Positions 17,383 to 25,844 of a stretch of 50,830 bases of DNA are shown here, piece after piece. The notes beneath the pieces were generated by a model that was given only the letters and a program-made list of their open reading frames with translations, made no database searches and was not told the DNA's origin. How positions within the stretch are numbered: the stretch's first letter is position 1; each line of letters begins with the position of its first letter. This stretch comes from Sulfurovum sp. (GTDB lineage Bacteria; Campylobacterota; Campylobacteria; Campylobacterales; Sulfurovaceae), in NCBI GenBank assembly GCA_027012955.1, contig JALUYL010000057.1, positions 1 to 50,830 on the forward strand, written 5' to 3'. A program made the position numbers and the translations under genes.

Positions 17383-17388
17383 TATAAT
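17383..17388 (+). promoter_or_regulatory. -10 box of the Dabb-recR operon
   Basis: TATAAT preceded by TTTGC lies 27 bp before the Dabb gene ATG, in the 130-bp divergent region with dnaJ. Confidence 0.55.
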
Positions 17389-17415
17389 GCCCCAAAAGAG
17401 TTTAAAAGGTTTAAA

Positions 17416-17709
17416 ATGCTTGTACATATCGTTATGTTTAAATTTAAAGAAGAGAATAAAAAAGCCAATATTATACAAGCCAAACAGATGCTTGAAAATC
17501 TTATGGGAGCGGTACCGAGTCTAAGAAGCATAGATGTGGGTGTGAACTTTATAGAGACGGATAGAGCGATGGATTTGAGTATCATCGCAGTCTTTGAAGG
17601 TAAAGAGGGGTTGGATGCATATGATGTGCATCCTGAACACCAAAAAGTAGTGACTTTCATTAAGTCTGTCGTAGCGTACTCCAAAGCATCGGACTATATG
17701 AGAGACTAA
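17416..17709 (+). CDS. Dabb (stress-responsive alpha/beta barrel) domain protein
   Basis: A 97-residue dimeric ferredoxin-like barrel protein. Hallmarks are the opening M-L-V-H-I-V-M-F-K-F, a central I-D-V-G-V-N-F, and the late Y-D-V-H-P-E-H-Q-K-V-V segment with the conserved H-P-x-H. Family members range from stress proteins to cyclases, so the chemistry is not predictable. AAAAGG ahead of the ATG is the ribosome site. Its TAA shares a base with the recR ATG, so the two are translationally coupled. Confidence 0.88.
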   Translation: MLVHIVMFKFKEENKKANIIQAKQMLENLMGAVPSLRSIDVGVNFIETDRAMDLSIIAVFEGKEGLDAYDVHPEHQKVVTFIKSVVAYSKASDYMRD

Positions 17710-18281
17710 TGCCAAAACACTATAAAATAGAAGCATTTGAAAACCTAGTGGATGCTTTTCAGTCCTTGCCCTCTATAGGAAAAAAATCTGCCATTCGTAT
17801 GGCATACCATGCTGTTATGGTAGATGGCTTTGCTGCTATGAAGCTGGCACATGCACTTGAAACTGCTATAAACACCATACAAAAGTGTTCTAAATGCCAT
17901 AACATGAGTGAAGATGAACTCTGTACTATCTGTTCAGACCCTTACAGAGATAGCTCTAAACTTTGCATAGTCCAGTCTGCTAAAGACATTTTGACTATAG
18001 AAGAGAGTGGGCAGTTTAAGGGTGTGTATTATGTAGTTTCTGAAGTGCGTGATCTTGATGAAGCACATCTTTTTTATGCTGTAGGGGGAGTCGATGAAAT
18101 CATCTTTGCCTTTCCACCGAGTATCGCAACCGATACCATGATACTTTATATAGAAGATAAGTTACAAGGATTGGATATAAGCTTTACAAAGATAGCCCAA
18201 GGTGTGCCAACAGGTGTTGAGCTTGAAAATATAGATATTATGTCACTCTCACGTGCCCTGCAAGCGAGAGTGAAGATTTAG
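17709..18281 (+). CDS. recR: Recombination protein RecR
   Basis: A 190-residue protein of the RecFOR/RecOR pathway that helps load RecA on SSB-covered single-stranded DNA. An N-terminal helix-hairpin-helix (L-P-S-I-G-K-K-S-A-I-R-M-A) is followed by a C4 zinc finger (C-S-K-C ... C-T-I-C, about 58-75) and a Toprim domain (L-C-I-V-Q-S-A-K-D, Y-Y-V-V). A C-terminal A-Q-G-V-P-T-G-V-E-L-E segment closes it (G-V-P-x-G is characteristic). It is slightly short of the usual 195-200 residues. It ends 5 bp from the convergent DUF2059 gene. Confidence 0.95.
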   Translation: MPKHYKIEAFENLVDAFQSLPSIGKKSAIRMAYHAVMVDGFAAMKLAHALETAINTIQKCSKCHNMSEDELCTICSDPYRDSSKLCIVQSAKDILTIEESGQFKGVYYVVSEVRDLDEAHLFYAVGGVDEIIFAFPPSIATDTMILYIEDKLQGLDISFTKIAQGVPTGVELENIDIMSLSRALQARVKI

Positions 18282-18286
18282 AAGAT

Positions 18287-18880
18287 TTATTTTTTAGCAG
18301 GTGTGAGTTTTTTAAGCTCTGCTTCTACCATAGCTTTCATCTCTGGCATGTGTTCCATCATACGACTTTGACCTATCTGTGCAGAAGCTGCTGCTAGTTG
18401 TGGCATGATTTGTACTGTTTTTTGTCCTAGTGGCGTTTGGTAAAATTTGTTGAGTTCTTTGAGCTCTTCTACTGTGTAGTTCTTAGCATAAAGTGCTGCT
18501 ATATCTCCACGTTGTGCTTCCCAACCCATGTATTTTGTAAAAAATGCTTCTATAGTAGGTTCTATGGCTTTGAGTTGAGGGTTTGATTGTACTTGCATCT
18601 GTGTGATACGTTTTATCATACCTTTGTAGCTTTCTCTCATGTTCATCGTTGCTAGTAAGGTAAGTGCTTCAGAGTTTGCCTGATGTGCCGCGATGGTTGT
18701 TTTAGCAGGAGCTTTTTTAGTAGCTGTTTTAGAGTCTCCACATTTTCCTTGTCCACATTTTGCAGATTTGGGTGCATTTTTTGTTGCGCTTGGTGCAGCA
18801 CTTCCACATTGTGCTTGAAGTGCAAGAGGGAGAGCTAGAGTAGCCGCTACGAGTAGTGTTTTAGATGTTATTTTTAACAT
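18287..18880 (-). CDS. Secreted DUF2059 family protein with cysteine/lysine-rich insert
   Basis: A 197-residue protein with a Sec signal peptide (cleavage near A-L-Q-A-Q, about 22), so it acts in the periplasm. The mature N-terminus is low-complexity, with C-G motifs (Q-C-G-S, K-C-G-Q-G-K-C-G-D) and many Lys/Ala/Thr. The rest is a DUF2059 domain with the hallmark L-N-K-F-Y-Q-T-P-L-G-Q-K. The C-G repeats resemble a small metal-binding patch, an inference. The function of DUF2059 is unknown. On its strand TATAAT occurs at 18916-18911, and AAGGACAACA precedes the ATG. Confidence 0.85.
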   Translation of the reverse strand: MLKITSKTLLVAATLALPLALQAQCGSAAPSATKNAPKSAKCGQGKCGDSKTATKKAPAKTTIAAHQANSEALTLLATMNMRESYKGMIKRITQMQVQSNPQLKAIEPTIEAFFTKYMGWEAQRGDIAALYAKNYTVEELKELNKFYQTPLGQKTVQIMPQLAAASAQIGQSRMMEHMPEMKAMVEAELKKLTPAKK

Positions 18881-18985
18881 TGTTGTCCTTATATTTTTGA
18901 AAGTAAAAAGATTATAACTTACAATAGTTAATGGTTATATAAGATGGAAATAGATTTCTTGTATGCAACGTGTTTTTATGAAATG

Positions 18986-19018
18986 TGTAGTGTAAGGTAA
19001 CGAGTATTTTACACTACA
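18986..19018 (-). terminator. Stem-loop downstream of the small lipoprotein gene
   Basis: TGTAGTGTAA (18986-18995) and TTACACTACA (19009-19018) are perfect 10-bp arms with a 13-nt loop, 17 bp beyond the stop of the minus-strand lipoprotein gene. No T-run follows in that direction. Confidence 0.5.
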
Positions 19019-19035
19019 GTAAAGCGTTTACTTTC

Positions 19036-19212
19036 TTATTTTTCTATATTCTTATCTGAAGAACATTTCATACTATCTTTCTTTTGCATATTCATCATTC
19101 CTCCACATTTACCATTGGAATTAGGCATCATTGACATCATCATTGGCCCACATCCTGTAAGCGATAGAGTAAGCAGCGATATAGCTATAAATTTTGAAAA
19201 TACGTATGACAT
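19036..19212 (-). CDS. Small methionine-rich lipoprotein (58 residues)
   Basis: This 58-residue gene begins at ATG (complement of 19210-19212), with AAGGAAACAAT directly upstream as an ideal ribosome site. The protein has a hydrophobic signal and lipobox L-T-G-C (cysteine residue 21). The mature part of 38 residues has nine methionines and three more cysteines (G-P-M-M-M-S-M-M-P, C-G-G-M-M-N-M), a composition suggestive of soft-metal (copper/silver) binding. It lies alone between the DUF2059 and DUF1624 genes, all on the minus strand. The family is not recognised. Confidence 0.7.
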   Translation of the reverse strand: MSYVFSKFIAISLLTLSLTGCGPMMMSMMPNSNGKCGGMMNMQKKDSMKCSSDKNIEK

Positions 19213-19360
19213 ATTGTTTCCTTTTTGTTTTTATGGAAATGACATCATACAAGATATTTGTTACTTTAGTGTTAGCAGATACTATAATGAAAGATAAGAG
19301 TGAGTGTAGTCCTCGAAAAAGGACTCTGGATAGCGTCAAAAATTTTCTGTAAATTCTTCC

Positions 19361-20095
19361 TCAGTATTTCAGTTTATATATCAACATGAATAGCCCGAAA
19401 AACAGGGGTAGATGAATGAGATAAACGAGTAATGCATGTCTTCCTAAAAAAGAGAGCAGGGTATTAAACTTGTTTTTTGAGGTCCAAAATGTGTGTTTGA
19501 AAAAGGTGTAACTCCATCCATACTGTGTCATAGCGATACCTATAAGCACTGCGGCAAACCATGGAAAAGGGTGGAGTACATCTTCTGTGTAGGTAGGGGG
19601 AAGATGCAGTGGGGTTTTAAGCAGTGCAAAGAGCCACTGTGTATGTAACCATCCTTTAGCACTGCCTATAAGGATGACAATAGCAGTGCCTAATGCCAAT
19701 CTTGGGTAAGGTAAAAAAGGAAGACCCAGCCATGAAGCAAGCAAGATGAAATGTATAATGCCAAAGTAGACCCATGAATGAGGAAAGACAAAGTAAGTTG
19801 CTACCGTAATTACAAGAGAAACTGCACCCAAAATGCGTGTACGTTTGAACATCTTAGACCAAAGTATTGTGGGACTATGAACCAAGGTTAAACTGATGCC
19901 TACAGAGACTAAAAACATTGCGACGATGAGGTAACGAAAGTTCACCCAAAATATCTCTTTATGTACTGCAACTGATATAAAATGAAAGTAATTCAAATCA
20001 AAAGTGATATGAAATACCATCATAAATACGATAGCCCATCCCTTAAATACATCAAGTCCAATAAGGCGTCTTTTTAGTAGAGAAGAGGAGTGCAT
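19361..20095 (-). CDS. DUF1624 / heparan-alpha-glucosaminide N-acetyltransferase-like membrane protein
   Basis: A 244-residue inner-membrane protein with about seven hydrophobic segments. The N-terminal R-L-I-G-L-D-V-F-K-G-W-A-I-V-F-M-M-V-F-H is diagnostic of the DUF1624/HGSNAT_cat group, which is related to membrane acyltransferases. The histidine of V-F-H-I-T-F-D is the likely catalytic or cofactor-binding residue. H-A-L-L-V-Y-L-I-H-L-P near the C-terminus is also typical. The substrate is unknown. It has no operon partner on its strand. The 176 bp to the divergent PqqD operon hold both promoters. Confidence 0.82.
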   Translation of the reverse strand: MHSSSLLKRRLIGLDVFKGWAIVFMMVFHITFDLNYFHFISVAVHKEIFWVNFRYLIVAMFLVSVGISLTLVHSPTILWSKMFKRTRILGAVSLVITVATYFVFPHSWVYFGIIHFILLASWLGLPFLPYPRLALGTAIVILIGSAKGWLHTQWLFALLKTPLHLPPTYTEDVLHPFPWFAAVLIGIAMTQYGWSYTFFKHTFWTSKNKFNTLLSFLGRHALLVYLIHLPLFFGLFMLIYKLKY

Positions 20096-20197
20096 GAGAA
20101 GCTTCTTTGTATTTAGATAAGCATATTATACACTTAAAACCAAAAGCGTATCACTTAGTTTACATCGATAGTGTGTATGTAATGTGTATATTGGAGG

Positions 20198-20228
20198 TAA
20201 CAAAGTATTAACATATTGTCCATATAAT
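20198..20228 (+). promoter_or_regulatory. TAACA-box promoter 1 (PqqD-like/ATP-grasp operon)
   Basis: TAACA (20198-20202), 6 bp, TAACA (20209-20213), 9 bp, TATAAT (20223-20228). The 11-bp repeat period abutting the -10 is the layout of an OmpR/PhoB-type activated promoter. The same geometry occurs at 24902, 35926 and 38829. The ATG of the PqqD-like gene is 44 bp downstream. Confidence 0.75.
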
Positions 20229-20271
20229 ATGGCTATCATAACGATAAATGTGTGAACATAAAGGAAAAAAT

Positions 20272-20511
20272 ATGCAACAAATCAATGAATTACTTTTAGA
20301 TGAAAACAAGATGGCTTTTCATCCTATGATGGGGAATAGCTATCAGTTAAATGATGTAGGGATAGAAATTTTAAAGTATCTAAAAGAGGGAAAAAAGAAG
20401 CCAGAAATCATCGAGATTTTAGCGGAGCGTTATAGTATCTCTAAAGATGCGCTTTTTATTGATGTAAGTGATTTTATGTCAAAACTTAAAATCTATGGAC
20501 TGATGGTATGA
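20272..20511 (+). CDS. PqqD-like peptide-binding protein (RRE fold)
   Basis: A 79-residue winged-helix-like protein of the PqqD family. In RiPP pathways this fold binds a leader peptide and presents it to modifying enzymes. Recognisable segments are M-G-N-S-Y-Q-L-N-D-V-G (about 19-29), I-L-K-Y-L-K-E-G-K-K, and a C-terminal V-S-D-F-M-S-K-L-K-I-Y-G-L. I chose ATG 20272 over ATG 20248 because AAAGGA (20261-20266) is spaced correctly. Its stop overlaps the start of the ATP-grasp gene (ATGA), so the two products are made together. I found no obvious precursor peptide beside it, so it may act on a different carrier or on the ligase itself. Confidence 0.75.
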   Translation: MQQINELLLDENKMAFHPMMGNSYQLNDVGIEILKYLKEGKKKPEIIEILAERYSISKDALFIDVSDFMSKLKIYGLMV

Positions 20512-21521
20512 AAATAGCCATTAGTGGGTTGAACAATACAGATAACCCTGCCCCAGGCATACCTGTTATCAAGAGTTTGCAAGAAAATCATACACTCATT
20601 GGATTTTCGTATGATCCCAATGAACCGGGAAACTTTATGCAGATGGTGGACAAGACATATTTGATGCCTTATCCTTCTTTAGGTTTTGAAGCCTTAAAGT
20701 CTCGTCTATTGGAGATACAGGGAAAAGAGGGTATCGATGCGATTATCCCTAATCTTGATGCAGAATTGCCTTTATATATTAAATATCAAGATGAAATCAA
20801 TGCGATGGGTATACAGCTTTGTTTGCCGTCTGAAGAAAACTTTGAACTTAGAAATAAAAACAAGCTAGATGTACTTTCTAAACAGTTAGATATTACCTAT
20901 CCTAAAACGCATGAGATTAGTTCTTTAGCAGAGCTCGTGAAAATTAGTACAGAAACACAGTTCCCTTTGATGATAAAAGGAAATTACTATAAGGCATACA
21001 AAGTCTATAACTTGGATGCTGCGATAGAAGCTTTTTATAAAATCTCTAACGAATGGGGATTTCCTATTTTGGTGCAAGACGTGGTAGTGGGTGAGGAGAT
21101 AAATCTTGTAGGTGTTGCCGATGGAAAAGGTGAACTAAAGGGTGCCGTAGCCATTAAAAAACTTACAACAACGCAGATAGGGAAAATATGGACAGGGATT
21201 ACTATCCAAAATGAAAAGTTAATTCAAATTGCAAAAGATTTTACAAAATCGACTTCATGGAAGGGACCATTCGAGTTAGAATGTATGATTAATATGAACC
21301 ATATCTATATGATTGAAATCAATCCTCGTTTCCCTGCATGGTTGTATTTTGCTACGTCTATAGGCATTAATTTACCTCAAATGCTTACGGACATTATGGC
21401 AGGTAAAGAGGTAGAAACAAAGCTTGAATACCCTTCAAATAAAATGTATGTACGTTTTGTAGATGAATTGGTCACAGATTTTACAGATTTTACAACGCTC
21501 TTAAGTAAAAAAGAATTATAG
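20508..21521 (+). CDS. ATP-grasp ligase of unknown substrate
   Basis: A 337-residue cytosolic ATP-grasp enzyme, expected to activate a carboxylate as acyl phosphate and join it to an amine. The N-terminal pre-ATP-grasp region starts M-K-I-A-I-S-G-L. The nucleotide site includes F-P-L-M-I-K-G-N-Y-Y (about 154-163) and I-L-V-Q-D-V-V-V-G-E-E-I-N-L-V-G (about 185-200). The metal ligands are in M-I-E-I-N-P-R-F-P-A-W (about 269-279). It resembles the PylC/CarB-like small-molecule branch. It overlaps the PqqD-like gene and lies 6 nt from the PLP decarboxylase, so ligase and decarboxylase probably act on the same product. Confidence 0.83.
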   Translation: MKIAISGLNNTDNPAPGIPVIKSLQENHTLIGFSYDPNEPGNFMQMVDKTYLMPYPSLGFEALKSRLLEIQGKEGIDAIIPNLDAELPLYIKYQDEINAMGIQLCLPSEENFELRNKNKLDVLSKQLDITYPKTHEISSLAELVKISTETQFPLMIKGNYYKAYKVYNLDAAIEAFYKISNEWGFPILVQDVVVGEEINLVGVADGKGELKGAVAIKKLTTTQIGKIWTGITIQNEKLIQIAKDFTKSTSWKGPFELECMINMNHIYMIEINPRFPAWLYFATSIGINLPQMLTDIMAGKEVETKLEYPSNKMYVRFVDELVTDFTDFTTLLSKKEL

Positions 21522-21527
21522 GAAAGA

Positions 21528-22856
21528 ATGATGACACACACATATGAAAAACCAACGATAAACAAAATTGATTTTGCTATGGCTTCAAAATATGGAAGCC
21601 CTTTAAAAACACAAAAAATTAGACAGCACATAGATGGTGTCAATTTAGATACATTAACCGAGCAGTTTGGCAGTCCATTGTTTGTTTTTTCTCAGCAAAC
21701 GATAGAAGAGAAATACCATGCACTCAATACAGCATTTACATCACGTTACCCTGATGTACAGTTCTCGTGGAGTTATAAAACCAATTATCTCAATGCCATT
21801 TGTAAAATCTATCATGACTTAGGCTCTATCGCAGAGGTTGTGAGTGAATTTGAATATCAAAAAGCCAGAGCATTAGGTGTAGAAGGAAAAGATATTATTT
21901 TCAATGGTCCATATAAGCCAAAAGAAGACTTGAAAATAGCAGTACAGGAAGGGGCTAAGATACATGTAGATAACCTTTTTGAACTTGGAGACTTGGAAGA
22001 AATAGCAGATGAGTTAGGCATACGTATTCCCGTAGCCATACGTATCAATATGGATACAGGGGTATATCCTCAATGGAGTCGTTTTGGTTTTAACTTTGAA
22101 AATGGAGAAGCTTTTGATGCCATTGAACGCATGTATGACAAAGGAAAAGTGTATTTGGTAGGTATCCATAGTCATATTGGTACCTTTATGTTAGATGCAA
22201 ATGCCTATAGAGTTGCTACGATGAAAATCATGCAACTCAAAACGCAAGTAGAGTCAGCATTTAATGCCCAAATAGACTACATCGATTTAGGGGGTGGATT
22301 TGCTAGTAAAAGTAACCTAAAAGGTGTGTATCAGTCTGCTGAGGTAATAGTCCCAACTGTTGATGATTATGCTGAAGCCATTACAGGTGCCATTTATGAG
22401 TTTAATACCAGTGACACTCTGCCAAAACTCTACTTGGAAACAGGTCGCCATCTCATCGATGAGGCAGGCTACCTTTTAACGTCTGTACAAGGTTGGAAAC
22501 GTTTTCCTGATGGTAAAAAAGGCTATGTCTTGGACGCAGGTGTCAATCTACTGTATACTTCTACCTGGTACAATTTCAACATCGAACTTGATAAAAGATA
22601 TGAAGGAGAAAATGAACCTTCTATGCTTAACGGTCCACTGTGTATGAATATTGATATTATTGAAGAGAACCTTATGTTACCTGCACTCGACAGAGGAAGT
22701 ATTTTGAGTATCTCACCTGTGGGTGCATATAACTATACGCAAGCTATGCAGTTTATCCGCTACAAGCCAGCGGTTGTACTCATAGATACTAAGGGTAAAC
22801 CCAGACTCATCAAAGAAGTAGATGATTTAGCAACCATTAATTATAAAGAGGTTTAA
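21528..22856 (+). CDS. PLP-dependent amino acid decarboxylase, fold type III (LysA/BtrK-like)
   Basis: A 442-residue alanine-racemase-fold decarboxylase. The PLP lysine is in F-S-W-S-Y-K-T-N-Y-L (about 80-89). I-H-S-H-I-G-T-F and D-L-G-G-G-F-A form the cofactor pocket, and L-E-T-G-R replaces the usual E-P-G-R phosphate motif. The active-site cysteine of the decarboxylase subclass is in N-G-P-L-C-M-N-I-D-I-I (about 365-375). Y-N-Y-T-Q-A-M-Q-F lies near the C-terminus. It differs from housekeeping diaminopimelate decarboxylase and is closer in type to pathway enzymes such as BtrK, which works with an ATP-grasp ligase. GGAAAG precedes the ATG. It sits between the ligase and the transporter gene. 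Confidence 0.82.
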   Translation: MMTHTYEKPTINKIDFAMASKYGSPLKTQKIRQHIDGVNLDTLTEQFGSPLFVFSQQTIEEKYHALNTAFTSRYPDVQFSWSYKTNYLNAICKIYHDLGSIAEVVSEFEYQKARALGVEGKDIIFNGPYKPKEDLKIAVQEGAKIHVDNLFELGDLEEIADELGIRIPVAIRINMDTGVYPQWSRFGFNFENGEAFDAIERMYDKGKVYLVGIHSHIGTFMLDANAYRVATMKIMQLKTQVESAFNAQIDYIDLGGGFASKSNLKGVYQSAEVIVPTVDDYAEAITGAIYEFNTSDTLPKLYLETGRHLIDEAGYLLTSVQGWKRFPDGKKGYVLDAGVNLLYTSTWYNFNIELDKRYEGENEPSMLNGPLCMNIDIIEENLMLPALDRGSILSISPVGAYNYTQAMQFIRYKPAVVLIDTKGKPRLIKEVDDLATINYKEV

Positions 22857-22867
22857 ACTAAAAAGAC

Positions 22868-24895
22868 ATGAAATCTTACAAAGTCTTAATGAAAGAAATA
22901 TTAAAACCCTATAGCGCCATTTTATTTTTAAACAATAGAGTGGCAGGTGTGTTAGTCCTTGCTATTACATTTTTAAACCCCTCTGTGGCATTAAGTGGTT
23001 TGATTGCTGTGCTGACTACGGTACTGTTTGCAAAACTTATAGAGATAAAAGACCACTATTTGGAATATGGTTTTTATATTTATAACTCATTGCTTGTAGG
23101 CATGGGTATAGGGTATATCTTTGAAGTTTCTTTTAAAAGCATTGTACTCATCGCCGTGGCGTCTGCTTTTGCATTTATGTTTTCTTTTATGCTAAACAGG
23201 TTGTTTAGTCTGTATAAAATACCTATCTTGTCACTGCCCTTTTCTATCGTTACGATGTTTGTTTATTTGGCATCTTTAAAGTACTCAACACTCTATACAA
23301 CCCTTGTCAATCATGCCACAATGTATGACATAAGTCTACCCTTAATACTCAGTGCTTATTTCAAATCTGTGGGAACCATATTTTTCTTACCCAATAATTT
23401 AGCAGGGCTATTGTTACTTCTTGTGGTACTGTACTTTTCTAGAATTATTTTTCTGATGTCTACTGTAGGCTTTTATTTTGGAGTATTGAGTCATAGCTTC
23501 TTCATAGGTTCTTTTGAACAAGCACTGTATGATCCTTATGCGTTCAATTATATTTTGGTAGCTATTGCTTTGTGTGGTATTTTTTTATTACCAACTTTAA
23601 AAAACTTTATCATCAGTCTGATAGCGATAGTCATGAGTGTATTATTGACAGATGCCATTGGGACGTTGTTTCATTATTATGCTATCCCTGTATTTACCTT
23701 ACCGTTTAACCTTACGGTGATTACGGTTATATTTATTTTATCTATTACGTACTACAAAGAGTTTAACTATAACATCAAGTCAACACCCGAAGCATCGCTT
23801 TCACATTATTTAAATACTATATTTAGATTTGGGGCTATCCATGCAAAGGTAGCATTGCCTTTTTCAGGAGAATGGTCCGTGTATCAAGCCTTTGATGGGG
23901 AGTGGACACATAAAGGGAAATATGCTTATGCCTATGATTTTGTGAAACGCAAAAAAGGCAAAAGTTATCAGGGGGAAGGCGTACATTTAGATGAATACTA
24001 TTGTTTTGGCGAATCTGTATTGTCTCCTATCGATGGATATGTAGTGGATGTCCGTCATGACTTGGAGGACAATTATATAGGCAGTATCGATAGGGTCAAT
24101 AACTGGGGGAACTATATTATACTTCGTAGTCCAAGTGGTTATTTTATAGAGATTAGCCACTTGATGCAACACTCACTGAATGTCAATATAGGAGATTATG
24201 TAAAGGTGAACACGCCTTTAGCCAAATGTGGAAACAGTGGCTACTCCCCTGAACCACACATCCATATACAGGTACAAGATGTGGGTGTTTTAGGAGGGTT
24301 TACTAGAGAGTTTTGTTTTACTGAGTATTATCAAGAGAATGTCTTAGTCTCTAATGCAGTACCTAAACATGATGAAAATGTCTCTTCTGTGATTATAGAT
24401 AAAAGTATTCAGTCTAAACTATTGTTTATTTTAGATGAAAAATATACGTATGATATCTTCATTGATGAAAAGTATATAGATAGCTATACTTTTAGCGTAA
24501 AAATGAATACTTTGGGGGAGTTTTACTTTGAAGACTACGAACACAATAAACTCTACTTTAACAGTACTCCGACACAGTTTTATTTTTATCACTATAGTGG
24601 TGTTGAATCTCATTTAAAAAGAATGTTTATTCTCTCCCCGCGTATTCCGTTTGTACGTAAGGACTTTGTGACCTACGAAGATTACCTTCCTCTCAACCTT
24701 ATGAAGGGGAGTTTTCAAGTGCTCATGTTAGAACTAGCATCTATCGTACAGAAAAATCTTGCAAGGCTAGAACAGCAGTATACGCTCACTTCTGAGACAA
24801 TACGCTCAGAAAATGGCAAAGTAACCTTGGAGTCAAATAAAAAAGGCTTTAAAACTATAGCGTATAAAAATGTAGTACTGCGTCGGGTAGCTTAG
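22868..24895 (+). CDS. Urea-transporter-family channel fused to an M23 metallopeptidase domain
   Basis: A 675-residue two-part protein. Residues about 15-300 form ten or so hydrophobic helices of the urea transporter (UT) family, with the first-repeat L-F-L-N-N-R-V-A-G-V and the second-repeat F-F-L-P-N-N-L-A-G-L. Residues about 330-470 are an M23 (LytM) domain, with T-H-K-G-K-Y-A-Y-A-Y-D-F (about 347-358), I-S-H-L-M-Q-H-S (about 429) and P-H-I-H-I-Q-V (about 463) as zinc and catalytic motifs, all retained. A C-terminal beta-rich region of about 170 residues is unassigned. It is the fourth gene of the TAACA-controlled operon. The next TAACA promoter begins 6 bp after its stop. Confidence 0.85.
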   Translation: MKSYKVLMKEILKPYSAILFLNNRVAGVLVLAITFLNPSVALSGLIAVLTTVLFAKLIEIKDHYLEYGFYIYNSLLVGMGIGYIFEVSFKSIVLIAVASAFAFMFSFMLNRLFSLYKIPILSLPFSIVTMFVYLASLKYSTLYTTLVNHATMYDISLPLILSAYFKSVGTIFFLPNNLAGLLLLLVVLYFSRIIFLMSTVGFYFGVLSHSFFIGSFEQALYDPYAFNYILVAIALCGIFLLPTLKNFIISLIAIVMSVLLTDAIGTLFHYYAIPVFTLPFNLTVITVIFILSITYYKEFNYNIKSTPEASLSHYLNTIFRFGAIHAKVALPFSGEWSVYQAFDGEWTHKGKYAYAYDFVKRKKGKSYQGEGVHLDEYYCFGESVLSPIDGYVVDVRHDLEDNYIGSIDRVNNWGNYIILRSPSGYFIEISHLMQHSLNVNIGDYVKVNTPLAKCGNSGYSPEPHIHIQVQDVGVLGGFTREFCFTEYYQENVLVSNAVPKHDENVSSVIIDKSIQSKLLFILDEKYTYDIFIDEKYIDSYTFSVKMNTLGEFYFEDYEHNKLYFNSTPTQFYFYHYSGVESHLKRMFILSPRIPFVRKDFVTYEDYLPLNLMKGSFQVLMLELASIVQKNLARLEQQYTLTSETIRSENGKVTLESNKKGFKTIAYKNVVLRRVA

Positions 24896-24901
24896 TCGGG
24901 G

Positions 24902-24932
24902 TAACAATGAAGTAACATTAGTGGTTTATAAT
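24902..24932 (+). promoter_or_regulatory. TAACA-box promoter 2 (outer-membrane protein/TPR pair)
   Basis: TAACA (24902-24906), 6 bp, TAACA (24913-24917), 9 bp, TATAAT (24927-24932), in exactly the same spacing as promoter 1. The ATG of the outer-membrane protein is 28 bp downstream. Confidence 0.75.
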
Positions 24933-24959
24933 GTGGGTGAAATTACACAAGGAAACACA

Positions 24960-25832
24960 ATGAAACTAACACACAAACTACTCCTCGGAACCCTAATGAT
25001 GACAGGGTCACTTTTTGCAGAAGTGACAACACTTCTGCCTTATGCAGCAAGCCTACAGTATGATAGCTCTCCCAGCAAGTCTACTAAAGACAATGGAAAG
25101 ATGGCAGGTCTTTATTTTAGTTATGGAAACTTAGATTATCTTTTTGAAATGGATTATGCAAAAACAAATATAAAATATAAAAATGCAACAACAAGTAATT
25201 TGGTACAAGATGATTTTACAGTTGCGTATAGCTTTTACTCTGACACACACTTTTTGAAACTAGGCTTACATCATATTAGTACAACCGATACTGACCTTGG
25301 AAATGGCAATACATTTATCCTGACATTTGGAGAAAACAGATGGGATGGATATGACAAATATAGTTATGCATTAGAAACATATTATTCTGTGTTTAAAGAT
25401 GGTTTTAATGATAGAAATATATCTAAAAAGATAGCGTTGCTTCAAATTACACCGAGTTTTACTTTTTCAAAATCCATAGATATCAATACACGTAATACAC
25501 TTCATATAGCAGGAAACTGGGTACATACCAATGATTATACGAAAAATAATTATTATTCATATGAGGTGCAAGATACACTCTACTATAAGAACTTTTTTGT
25601 AAATGCTAAATTTTATGGTGGTCAAATGATTACAGGTGTAAAAGATGGTGGAAATACAGTATTTAACACAAAAGATGTACTCAATTCAGGGTATGGTGTA
25701 AAATTAGGGTATTATTTTACACCTAGTAGTATTTTGGCTATTGGTTATGAAGTAAACAAGTATAGAGAGTTTTTAAGTACTGCAGATGGCTCATACAGTG
25801 TGGCACTTTTGACGTACACATATAGTTTTTAA
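24960..25832 (+). CDS. Putative outer-membrane beta-barrel protein
   Basis: A 290-residue protein with a Sec signal peptide (M-K-L-T-H-K-L-L-L-G, cleavage near L-F-A-E, about 20). The mature chain alternates polar and aromatic residues in strands of 9-12 and ends in V-A-L-L-T-Y-T-Y-S-F, a terminal phenylalanine strand typical of BamA substrates. Ligand or partner is unknown. ATG 24960 is chosen because AAGGAAAC precedes it and the signal peptide starts there; a GTG upstream lies inside the promoter. It is followed 12 nt later by a TPR protein. The pair could together resemble the TPR-plus-barrel arrangement of YaiO-type exporters, an inference. Confidence 0.75.
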   Translation: MKLTHKLLLGTLMMTGSLFAEVTTLLPYAASLQYDSSPSKSTKDNGKMAGLYFSYGNLDYLFEMDYAKTNIKYKNATTSNLVQDDFTVAYSFYSDTHFLKLGLHHISTTDTDLGNGNTFILTFGENRWDGYDKYSYALETYYSVFKDGFNDRNISKKIALLQITPSFTFSKSIDINTRNTLHIAGNWVHTNDYTKNNYYSYEVQDTLYYKNFFVNAKFYGGQMITGVKDGGNTVFNTKDVLNSGYGVKLGYYFTPSSILAIGYEVNKYREFLSTADGSYSVALLTYTYSF

Positions 25833-25844
25833 GAAAGAGATATT

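Noticed and set aside
20096-20271. A precursor peptide gene for the PqqD-like protein, including a GGAGGT at 20193-20198
   Set aside because: No start codon with a useful frame follows the GGAGGT, which overlaps the first TAACA box instead; no small Cys/Gly-rich peptide is visible in the operon.
24921-24959. GTG 24921 as start of the outer-membrane protein
   Set aside because: It lies within the promoter -10 region; ATG 24960 has AAGGA and begins a proper signal peptide.
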